A DNA stretch of 5,564 nt from Chromatiales bacterium (GTDB lineage Bacteria; Pseudomonadota; Gammaproteobacteria; SZUA-152), in NCBI GenBank assembly GCA_026999335.1, contig JALTPW010000151.1:1-5564 (forward strand). The letters are read 5' to 3'. Positions within the stretch are counted from its first letter, which is position 1. The number at the start of each line of letters is the position of its first letter. The notes beneath the pieces are model-generated. The model worked only from the letters and a program-made list of their open reading frames with translations. It did not search any database and was not told the origin of the DNA. The translations under genes were made by a program, and so were the position numbers. Of the stretch, positions 1 through 4,665 are shown piece after piece.

Positions 1-280
1 TGAACAGGATCATGGCATAGTTGGCGTAGTAGTGCTCCCGAAGATGTCCGGCGATGGCCCCAGCCACCGTCGCATCGCACACCACTTCGACACGGATGTT
101 GCTGCTGGTGCTCCAGTCGGCATCGCGTGCGCCCCGGTGACCTTTGCCACGGGCATTGGTAATGGTGTAGCCGTGGGCGCCCAGACGGTCAAAATCATCG
201 ACCAGACTGTGCTCCAGCGCAGATTCCGTGATGATAGTAACGAGTTTACGGGTATCGGTAGACATGTTGTCGGTAGACAT
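1..280 (-). CDS. sbtB: SbtB-like PII-family regulatory protein (partial, C-terminus outside window)
   Basis: The minus-strand reading gives a start MSTDNMSTDTRKLVTIITE followed by a PII-like beta-alpha-beta fold region; 93 codons are visible before the window edge. SbtB proteins are small cytoplasmic trimers that bind adenine nucleotides (cAMP, AMP, ADP, ATP) and dock on SbtA to control bicarbonate uptake. Visible family traits are the opening beta strand (KLVTIITE), the GYTITNARGKGHRG segment leading into the loop region, and the IRVEVVCD strand near residues 62-69. It lies 14 bases after sbtA on the same strand, the usual sbtA-sbtB order. Two in-frame ATGs (280 and 265) come from a 15-bp duplication; 280 is chosen because it is nearer the GAGGG ribosome site. 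Any C-terminal redox loop of SbtB cannot be judged because it lies outside the window. Identity rests on fold-like sequence plus context. Confidence 0.88.
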   Translation of the reverse strand, partial: MSTDNMSTDTRKLVTIITESALEHSLVDDFDRLGAHGYTITNARGKGHRGARDADWSTSSNIRVEVVCDATVAGAIAGHLREHYYANYAMILF

Positions 281-284
281 GTTG
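255..284. repeat. 15-bp perfect tandem duplication spanning the sbtB start codon
   Basis: TCGGTAGACATGTTG occurs twice head to tail (255-269 and 270-284). On the coding strand this duplicates ATG-TCT-ACC-GAC-AAC, so the protein would begin MSTDN-MSTDT, with two potential start codons five codons apart. The repeat is in frame and perfect, which suggests recent replication slippage. Confidence 0.95.
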
Positions 285-291
285 TATGTTG

Positions 292-296
292 CCCTC
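292..296 (-). promoter_or_regulatory. sbtB ribosome binding site overlapping the sbtA stop codon
   Basis: On the minus strand the sbtA TGA stop (297-295) runs straight into GAGGG (296-292), an anti-16S match 11 bases before the ATG at 280 and 26 before the ATG at 265. The overlap of stop codon and Shine-Dalgarno sequence suggests coupled translation of SbtA and SbtB. The 11-base spacing is slightly long. Confidence 0.6.
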
Positions 297-1236
297 AGAG
301 GCCATGCAGCTGGTTGGCAAATTGAAGATAGAGCGGTATTCCCACCAGAATATTAAACGGGAAAGTCACCCCCAGTGAAACACTGATCGACAGCGTAGGA
401 TTCGCCTCTGGCACCGTCAATCGCATTGCCGCTGGCACGGCGATGTAGGAGCCACTCGCTGCCAGGGTTGCCAGCATCATGATACCCCCCGTCGACATCC
501 CCAACATCAGGCCAAGCCAACCGCCCACGACCGCCGAAAATAACGGAAACAGAATGCCAAAACCAACAAGGAACAAGCCATAACGGCGCAAGCTACTGAT
601 CTGACTGGCGGCGATCAAACCCATTTCCAGCAAAAATAATGCAAGTATCGCCTTGAATAAATCAAAAAACAGCGGCGCAATCGGCTCCACTCCCACGGGG
701 CCAGCAACCCAGCCAATCAGCATCCCGCCGACGAGCAGCACCACACCCTTGCCCAGTAGCACTTCGTGAGACAGCTTCCCCCAGCGCGTCTCGCGGGAGA
801 TGCCGCGCGCCAAAATAATCCCCACCAGAATCGCAGGCACCTCCAGAATCACAACCATTAGAGGCATATAAGACTCGAAACTGATATCCTGAGAGGCCAG
901 ATACGCCACCGCCACAGCAAAGGTACCCACGCTGACCGAACCGTAATGGGCGGCGATAGAGGCCGCATCGGGACGCTTGAAACGGCCGACATGCCGCAGC
1001 ACCGGGTAAGCGACCAGAGGTAACAGAAAACCCATCAACATCACCGAAAGTACGGGGCCTACCAGCTCAGAAAAGGGTTGTTTGGCCAGCTCTATACCGC
1101 CCTTTAGGCCGATGGATATCAACAGTAGTACCGTCAAGCCCTCATAGATAGCGGGTGGCAAGCGCAATTCAGAGCGCAAAATTCCGGCAATTAGCCCGAG
1201 GATAAAAAAGAGTACGATAGGATCTAGTGGTGTCAT
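295..1236 (-). CDS. sbtA: SbtA-family sodium-dependent bicarbonate transporter
   Basis: A 313-residue, strongly hydrophobic inner-membrane protein of the SbtA (former DUF897) family, which imports bicarbonate with sodium to supply RuBisCO. The chain shows about ten hydrophobic segments and family landmarks in order: LPPAIYEGLTVLLLISIGLKGG (near residues 26-47), HYGSVSVGTFAV (about 97-108), EVPAI (about 132-136), the helix containing LLEMGL, and near the end ASGSYIAVPAAMRL followed by SLGVTFPFN. The length fits the shorter proteobacterial members. The frame is also open to a TTG at 1248, but the ATG at 1236 is preferred: it gives MTPLDPIVLFF, and GGCGG (1254-1250 on the minus strand) lies 13 bases before it, while the same motif directly abuts the TTG. 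It is followed by sbtB, and a LysR-type gene is divergent upstream. Family assignment is confident; cation dependence is inferred from the family. Confidence 0.95.
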   Translation of the reverse strand: MTPLDPIVLFFILGLIAGILRSELRLPPAIYEGLTVLLLISIGLKGGIELAKQPFSELVGPVLSVMLMGFLLPLVAYPVLRHVGRFKRPDAASIAAHYGSVSVGTFAVAVAYLASQDISFESYMPLMVVILEVPAILVGIILARGISRETRWGKLSHEVLLGKGVVLLVGGMLIGWVAGPVGVEPIAPLFFDLFKAILALFLLEMGLIAASQISSLRRYGLFLVGFGILFPLFSAVVGGWLGLMLGMSTGGIMMLATLAASGSYIAVPAAMRLTVPEANPTLSISVSLGVTFPFNILVGIPLYLQFANQLHGL

Positions 1237-1283
1237 GGAATAAATCAACCGCCATTTTTATTGAAGACTCAATTGAACCAAGA

Positions 1284-1304
1284 TGTGACAGACCTTCCGT
1301 CACA
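1284..1304. promoter_or_regulatory. Perfect dyad TGTGAC-N9-GTCACA upstream of sbtA
   Basis: TGTGAC (1284-1289) and GTCACA (1299-1304) form a perfect 6-bp inverted repeat about 50 bases before the sbtA start. The half-sites resemble CRP half-sites, but the spacing is too wide (N11 between TGTGA and TCACA, against N6 for CRP). It could be an operator for the divergent LysR protein, although it does not show the plain T-N11-A pattern, or a leader hairpin. The dyad is seen; the function is a guess. Confidence 0.4.
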
Positions 1305-1378
1305 CACTCCGTGCCCGCACAACACCACGCCTTATTAGCCCACGTCCGCCTCGCATCACGCAATGCTTTCGTAGCACT

Positions 1379-1407
1379 TATATAAGCCGGTCAGCAGGCC
1401 AGCCCAA
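1379..1407 (-). promoter_or_regulatory. Possible sigma-70-like promoter for sbtA-sbtB
   Basis: On the minus strand TTGGGC (1407-1402) is followed after 17 bases by TATATA (1384-1379), within TTATATAAG. The -35 match is poor (3 of 6) and the -10 fair. A start here would give a leader of about 135 bases carrying the TGTGAC/GTCACA dyad. Weak support. Confidence 0.28.
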
Positions 1408-1446
1408 ACGGTAGCTCAGATACTAACAGAAGATTCTGCAGCTATC

Positions 1447-1491
1447 TTACAGCCCTTACAGCCCTTACAGCCCTTACAGCCCTTACAGCCC
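1447..1491. repeat. Five perfect copies of a 9-bp tandem repeat (TTACAGCCC)
   Basis: TTACAGCCC is repeated five times without mismatch (1447-1455, 1456-1464, 1465-1473, 1474-1482, 1483-1491). A further copy lies at 1637-1645, beyond the inserted MITE; it belongs to the target duplication, so the array had five copies before insertion. On the minus strand each unit reads GGGCTGTAA, the last two codons and stop of the small ORF at 1637-1828. Confidence 0.97.
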
Positions 1492-1634
1492 AATGTCATT
1501 AAGTTAACAAAATCACGACTGTTTTGTAGGTTGGCGGTGACGAAGGAACCCCAACACTGTTGGCTTCGTTGGGGTTCGCAGGCTCACCACCAACCTACAA
1601 CAAGCAGGATCTCAGGCTTAACTTAATGGCATTG
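1491..1634. mobile_element. 144-bp MITE with 17-bp terminal inverted repeats and a 10-bp target duplication
   Basis: The left end CAATGTCATTAAGTTAA (1491-1507) is matched at the right end (1618-1634) by its inverted copy with one difference (CAATGCCATTAAGTTAA read inward). The element is flanked by perfect 10-bp direct repeats CCTTACAGCC (1481-1490 and 1635-1644), the signature of a transposition event. It has no coding capacity; its interior is a long imperfect palindrome. It is therefore a non-autonomous element that would have been moved by a transposase encoded elsewhere. The long target duplication is compatible with the ISAs1 family (8-10 bp), but I cannot confirm the family from memory of the ends. 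It sits between sbtA and the LysR gene and breaks neither; it may affect their divergent promoters. Confidence 0.85.
1524..1600. repeat. Large imperfect hairpin inside the MITE (TTGTAGGTTGG type)
   Basis: TTGTAGGTTGGCGGTGA (1524-1540) pairs with the inverted copy at 1584-1600 with one mismatch, and GGAACCCCAAC (1545-1555) pairs largely with GTTGGGGTTC (1568-1577). Together they give a long stem with a 12-base loop. Similar GTAGGTTGG...CCAACCTAC palindromes are dispersed in many bacterial genomes, so this may be an older REP-like repeat carried in the MITE core. Confidence 0.8.
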
Positions 1635-1636
1635 CC

Positions 1637-1828
1637 TTACAGCCCTTTTTCTCGAGCGACGGCATCCTGCGGCGTAATTTTGAAACCGGCCGGAATATCC
1701 GTATCTTTCGACGCATGTTCTGGGCGCCAACGGGCTTCGTGGCACCCTTTATATACACCCGTATCGTTTAGCCATTGCCTTGTCTTCCCCCGTGCTGCAA
1801 ACACAAACCCTACAACGGCTGCTACCAC
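1637..1828 (-). CDS. Doubtful small ORF, unknown function (63 aa)
   Basis: A minus-strand frame opens at GTG 1828 (no good ribosome site; an in-frame TAG lies 24 bases upstream) and ends at TAA 1639-1637. The product begins with a short hydrophobic stretch (VAAVVGFVFAA) and continues with a polar, mixed segment containing ARWRPEHASKDTDIP and GFKITPQDAVAREKG. That composition looks protein-like rather than random, but I do not recognise a family. The stop lies exactly in the 9-bp repeat unit, so neither the tandem array nor the MITE changes the predicted protein: both lie just after the stop. It may be a small membrane-anchored or secreted protein, the tail of a decayed gene, or chance. The opposite strand also has an open frame (1560-1832), which lowers confidence. 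Confidence 0.28.
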   Translation of the reverse strand: MVAAVVGFVFAARGKTRQWLNDTGVYKGCHEARWRPEHASKDTDIPAGFKITPQDAVAREKGL

Positions 1829-1863
1829 ATGATAGACATTATGCTGAAATGCCTATATAAGTT

Positions 1864-1878
1864 GAAATCAATAGTTTC
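1864..1878. promoter_or_regulatory. Possible operator dyad just upstream of the LysR gene
   Basis: GAAA (1864-1867) and TTTC (1875-1878) form a short dyad in an AT-rich stretch 25-39 bases before the LysR start; a T-N11-A pair (1868 and 1880) overlaps it. LysR-type regulators often bind such sites next to their own start. The remaining sequence between 1646 and 1902 shows no RNA gene or repeat that I can support. Confidence 0.25.
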
Positions 1879-1902
1879 TATTTTAGGTATAGAGTATTAT
1901 CT

Positions 1903-2865
1903 ATGGTTTATTCGCCCTCTGAAAACCTCATTCGACACATCTCCCTACGCCAATTGCAGATCTTCGAAGCCGTGGTTCGCCTCGGTGGTTACACCCGTGC
2001 CGCTGAGGCGCTGCATCTGACCCAGCCCACCGTTTCCATGCAGGTCAAAAAGCTCAGTACGACCATTGGCCACCCCCTGCTTGAGAAAGTCGGTCGTCAT
2101 CTTAAGACAACAGCCGTCGGTGACGAAGTTTATGCCTCAGCCCAGAGCGTCCTTGGCAGTATGGTGTCACTGAGCGAATCGGCAGCGGCGCTCGAAGGCG
2201 TGATCAAGGGGCCGCTGCGCGTTGCTGTCATCACGACCGCCAAGTACTTTATGCCCCACCTGTTGGGGGCCTTTATCACACAGCACCCCGAAGTGAAGCC
2301 CATATTAAAGGTGACTAACCGCTCCCGGGTACTTGAGCGTCTGAAATCCCGTGAAGATGATTTATTGATCATGGGGCAGGTTCCCGTTGGGCTTGATGTA
2401 GAAGCTTGCCCGTTTGCTGAAAACAAGTTGGTGGTTGTCGCAAGCACCCGCCATCCCCTCACGCAATGCCCATCCATTTCGCTACAGCAGCTGAGCGAAG
2501 AGCATTTTCTGGTTCGTGAAGCGGGCTCTGGAACGCGTTTAGCCGTGGATCGTCTGTTTGCCGAACAGGGTCTCAAGATTCAGCCCTATATGGAGCTGGG
2601 TAGTAGTGAAGCCATTAAACAGGCTGTTATGGCAGGACTGGGGATATCTGTTTTATCACGGCATAACCTGCGACTGGAGCTTGCCGGCAACAATATTGCG
2701 GTGTTGGATGTGAGTGGATTTCCACTAATACGCAGTTGGTATGCCGTACACCTGAAAAGCAAAAAGCTGTCGCTGGTATCTCGTAGTTTTCTGGACTTTC
2801 TACTGCAACAAGGCAAGAACATGTTGCAGCATCTCCCGGAGGGCATCGGTGTTCAGCACAAATAA
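1903..2865 (+). CDS. cbbR: LysR-type transcriptional regulator, CbbR/CmpR-like
   Basis: A 320-residue LysR-family DNA-binding regulator, the normal length. The N-terminal winged helix-turn-helix spans about residues 13-72: ISLRQLQIFEAVVRLGGYTR, then AAEALHLTQPTVSMQVKKL, whose recognition helix lies around residues 41-51. A linker helix follows, then the periplasmic-binding-protein-like effector domain (about 95-300) with strands such as GPLRVAVITTAKYFMPHLLG and LVVVASTRHPL. The helix-turn-helix wording is typical of CbbR/CmpR regulators, which sense metabolites linked to CO2 fixation (for example RuBP, 2-phosphoglycolate, NADPH) and control Calvin-cycle or carbon-uptake genes. The start is ATG 1903, with AGAG (1891-1894) 8 bases ahead. 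It is divergent from sbtA, the classic position for a LysR regulator, but 654 bases and a MITE intervene. The subfamily and the target operon are inference. Confidence 0.88.
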   Translation: MVYSPSENLIRHISLRQLQIFEAVVRLGGYTRAAEALHLTQPTVSMQVKKLSTTIGHPLLEKVGRHLKTTAVGDEVYASAQSVLGSMVSLSESAAALEGVIKGPLRVAVITTAKYFMPHLLGAFITQHPEVKPILKVTNRSRVLERLKSREDDLLIMGQVPVGLDVEACPFAENKLVVVASTRHPLTQCPSISLQQLSEEHFLVREAGSGTRLAVDRLFAEQGLKIQPYMELGSSEAIKQAVMAGLGISVLSRHNLRLELAGNNIAVLDVSGFPLIRSWYAVHLKSKKLSLVSRSFLDFLLQQGKNMLQHLPEGIGVQHK

Positions 2866-2890
2866 CGTAGTTCTACCCATTTCTGAATTT

Positions 2891-2914
2891 GGCTGGAGAG
2901 CGGCCCAGCCTTCT
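2891..2914 (+). terminator. Weak terminator-like hairpin after the LysR gene
   Basis: GGCTGG (2891-2896) and CCAGCC (2905-2910) form a 6-bp GC-rich stem with an 8-base loop, 26 bases after the LysR stop, followed only by TTCT. The poor T-tract makes intrinsic termination uncertain. Confidence 0.4.
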
Positions 2915-2931
2915 ACATGACTGGGCAACAG

Positions 2932-3083
2932 ATGAAAGCGGACGAAGCGGGAAACCCAGTCGCAATAGGCCCGTTCGGTATGAATTGAGTCATGCAGACG
3001 CCGCACCAGATCACTCATTTCTGCCAGTTCTGCCAGCAGTTTTTTGCCAGATGTTTGGGTTGAGATAATACTGGATTAGACAT
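2932..3083 (-). pseudogene. Truncated, frameshifted tyrosine recombinase remnant (integron-integrase-like N-terminus)
   Basis: On the minus strand ATG 3083 starts MSNPVLSQPKHLAK, after which the frame meets a stop. A reading shifted by one base from the six-A run (3045-3040) continues KLLAELAEMSDLVRRL and SIHTERAYCDWVSRFVRFH, ending around 2932. The T-E-x-A-Y-x-x-W-x-x-R-F-x-x-F-H pattern is the N-terminal core-binding (SAM-like) domain of tyrosine recombinases, closest to integron integrases (typically HYSxRTExAYxxWxxRFxxFH). Adding one A to the run would join the two parts. After FH the similarity stops: the rest of the SAM-like domain and the catalytic R-H-R-Y domain are absent, and the frame runs antisense into the LysR 3' end. 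Only about 50 of some 320 residues remain, so it is dead. It points away from the R-M operon, as an integrase points away from its cassettes. Confidence 0.6.
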
Positions 3084-3120
3084 AGGGTTGGCTGATAAAA
3101 AATGCCTGAATGACATGCCA

Positions 3121-3136
3121 ATATCAAGATATCAAG
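3121..3136. repeat. 8-bp tandem repeat ATATCAAG x2
   Basis: ATATCAAG is repeated perfectly head to tail (3121-3128, 3129-3136) in the non-coding stretch between the integrase remnant and the methyltransferase gene. It may be chance. Confidence 0.8.
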
Positions 3137-3223
3137 GCGAATTTGCTTGTTTTTGGGTGATTATCGAGCGTTGCTGCCTGATTGCAGGTTGAATACTGCG
3201 GGGAAACAGGGCGATTTTGCTTG
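3133..3223. repeat. Pair of 17-bp direct repeats, 74 bp apart
   Basis: CAAGGCGAATTTGCTTG (3133-3149) and CAGGGCGATTTTGCTTG (3207-3223) agree at 15 of 17 positions in the same orientation. They lie 5' of the integrase remnant, where an attI-type recombination region would be expected. Their role is unknown; they could be protein-binding repeats or a decayed duplication. Confidence 0.7.
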
Positions 3224-3265
3224 ATACTAATAAGTTCGGCAGGTTGCGTAAGTCGTTGTTTTTAA

Positions 3266-3272
3266 GTTAGGT
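3266..3272 (+). other. Possible integron core site (GTTAGGT, fits GTTRRRY)
   Basis: GTTAGGT matches the GTTRRRY consensus at which attI and attC sites recombine. It lies upstream of the integrase remnant and before the AT-rich R-M genes, the position expected for an attI/first-cassette junction. Seven degenerate bases occur often by chance, and I could not find a convincing attC after the operon, so this is only a pointer. Confidence 0.18.
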
Positions 3273-3287
3273 TAGAGAAATCTACCT
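3269..3287. repeat. Small hairpin with a GAAA loop
   Basis: AGGTTAGA (3269-3276) and TCTACCT (3281-3287) pair except for one bulged T, closing a GAAA tetraloop (3277-3280). It overlaps the possible core site and lies upstream of the predicted methyltransferase promoter, so it may act as DNA rather than in the mRNA. Confidence 0.45.
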
Positions 3288-3300
3288 CAATCTGAAATTA

Positions 3301-3329
3301 GAGACAGTAACCCATGAAATCGGTAGAAT
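3301..3329 (+). promoter_or_regulatory. Predicted promoter of the R-M operon
   Basis: GAGACA (3301-3306, 4 of 6 to TTGACA) and TAGAAT (3324-3329, 5 of 6 to TATAAT) are separated by the ideal 17 bases. Transcription would start near 3336, about 40 bases before the methyltransferase start codon and inside the palindrome at 3333-3347. Confidence 0.5.
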
Positions 3330-3332
3330 GAG

Positions 3333-3347
3333 ACCCTAAATTAGGGT
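3333..3347. promoter_or_regulatory. Perfect palindrome ACCCTAA-A-TTAGGGT at the R-M transcription start
   Basis: Seven-base arms surround a single central base. The site overlaps the predicted start of transcription, the normal place for a repressor operator, and ends 28 bases before the methyltransferase gene. A similar half-site (TTAGGG) recurs at 3363-3368, overlapping the ribosome site. No controller protein is encoded nearby, so the binder could be the methyltransferase itself, a host factor or nothing. Confidence 0.55.
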
Positions 3348-3364
3348 AGCTTTAAAGTCATTTT

Positions 3365-3369
3365 AGGGG
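3365..3369 (+). promoter_or_regulatory. Ribosome binding site deciding the TTG start
   Basis: AGGGG ends 6 bases before TTG 3376. An in-frame TGA at 3370-3372 rules out any earlier start, and catalytic motif I begins at codon 8, so no later ATG is possible. The TTG is therefore the only sensible start. Confidence 0.75.
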
Positions 3370-3375
3370 TGAGAT

Positions 3376-4665
3376 TTGAGTACAAGACCGATAGCCATTG
3401 ACCTATTTGCTGGGGCAGGGGGGCTGAGTTTAGGTTTAGAGCAAGCTGGTTTTGATGTGGTTTGTGCCGTTGAAATCGACCCAGTTCATGCCTGTGTGCA
3501 TAAATATAACTTTCCTAATTGTGGTGTTATAGCCCAATCGATAGAAGATATCGATGGAAAATATATTCGAAAGGCGGCAGGATTAAAGGCGCGTGAAAGG
3601 GTAGACCTCGTTGCAGGAGGGGCACCGTGCCAAGGTTTTTCACTGATGGGCCAAAGGGCGTTAGATGATCCGAGAAACTCATTAGTAAAAGAATATATCC
3701 GGATAATCGATGAAATAAAGCCATCATACTTTCTTTTTGAAAATGTCAAAGGTCTTACTGTTGGAAGGCATAAGCAAATTCTAGATGAAATAATTAGTGA
3801 ACTTGAGTCTATTGGGTATAACGTATTGCACCCGTGGCAGGTTTTAAATGCTAAGGAGCATGGGGTTCCTCAAAGCAGGGAGAGGTTGTTTCTTATGGGG
3901 GCTAGGAAAGGGTTCTCCCTTCCCAAATACCCCGAAAAATGCGCGGATACTGTTACTTGCGAGGAGGCCCTCTGTGATATCCCTGATGCTGAGGAATTTG
4001 ATGAGCTTATCAATGCTGATGAAGTTAAATTCAAATACCTGAAAAGAGCTAAAGGCTACTCGGCATTGATGCGCTGTACGTCTAGTGCCGGTTGGAAGAA
4101 CGGATACAAAAGGAAATGGAATCATCAGCTATTAACAAGCAGCCTTAGAACCGATCATACTGAAACATCAAGGCGAAGATTTAAGGAAACAGAGCCGGGT
4201 AGTATCGAAAAAATATCTAGATTTTTTAAACTATCAAAACAAGGTGTTTCAAACACATTAAGGGCAGGAACTGATTCTGCTAGGGGCGCGTTTACTAGCC
4301 CTAGACCTATCCACTATGAATACCCTAGATGCATTACTGTGAGAGAAATGGCTCGCTTGCATGGCTTTCCTGATTGGTTTCGTTTTCACGAGACTAAATG
4401 GCATGGGGCTCGGCAAATAGGTAATGCTGTGCCACCGCCTCTTGCTTGTAGCATTGGAAAAGAAATTGTGTGTGCGGGTAAATACCAAGTTATCCCACCG
4501 GATACAGTGCTTTCGCTGGGTAAAAAAAGCCTTTTAGAAGTGGATATGTCATCCGCCTCTAAGTACTGGGGAATAGAAACGCCTATTGCTAAACGGAATC
4601 GGAAGAGTGGTAATAAGAAAAGAAAGCAGATGGAAATTGAAGAAGCTATGTTGAGAGTTGGCTAA
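3376..4665 (+). CDS. DNA (cytosine-5-)-methyltransferase of a type II-like R-M system
   Basis: A 429-residue C5-cytosine methyltransferase, which transfers a methyl group from S-adenosylmethionine to cytosine in a specific DNA sequence and protects host DNA from the partner nuclease. All key motifs are in order: motif I DLFAGAGGLSLG (residues 9-20), E33 of motif II, motif IV GGAPCQGFS with catalytic Cys85, motif VI ENV (122-124), motif VIII QSRERLFLMG (166-175), motif IX around RCITVREMARLHGFPDWF (318-335) and motif X QIGNAVPPPLA (347-357). Target recognition lies between VIII and IX (about 200-310). The basic, Lys-rich tail (about 405-420) is unusual. It starts at TTG and has no N-terminal helix-turn-helix extension of the kind that lets some C5 methyltransferases repress themselves. 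The stop overlaps the next start (TAATG). AT-rich codon use suggests transfer. Recognition sequence unknown. Confidence 0.95.
   Translation: MSTRPIAIDLFAGAGGLSLGLEQAGFDVVCAVEIDPVHACVHKYNFPNCGVIAQSIEDIDGKYIRKAAGLKARERVDLVAGGAPCQGFSLMGQRALDDPRNSLVKEYIRIIDEIKPSYFLFENVKGLTVGRHKQILDEIISELESIGYNVLHPWQVLNAKEHGVPQSRERLFLMGARKGFSLPKYPEKCADTVTCEEALCDIPDAEEFDELINADEVKFKYLKRAKGYSALMRCTSSAGWKNGYKRKWNHQLLTSSLRTDHTETSRRRFKETEPGSIEKISRFFKLSKQGVSNTLRAGTDSARGAFTSPRPIHYEYPRCITVREMARLHGFPDWFRFHETKWHGARQIGNAVPPPLACSIGKEIVCAGKYQVIPPDTVLSLGKKSLLEVDMSSASKYWGIETPIAKRNRKSGNKKRKQMEIEEAMLRVG

Noticed and set aside
1284..1304. CRP/FNR binding site
   Set aside because: Half-sites TGTGA and TCACA are present, but they are 11 bases apart instead of 6, so normal CRP binding is not expected.
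1560..1832. 90-residue plus-strand ORF
   Set aside because: Its start lies inside the MITE hairpin, it has no ribosome site, and its sequence looks like an antisense shadow of the minus-strand frame.
2130..2576. 148-residue minus-strand ORF inside the LysR gene
   Set aside because: It is fully antisense to a well supported LysR coding region and has a composition typical of a shadow frame.
2800..3018. 72-residue minus-strand ORF taken as a complete gene
   Set aside because: Only its first about 29 residues resemble a recombinase; the rest is antisense to the LysR 3' end. It is better described as part of a truncated pseudogene reaching to 3083.
3133..3223. CRISPR-like repeats
   Set aside because: Only two imperfect copies are present, with no regular array and no cas genes.
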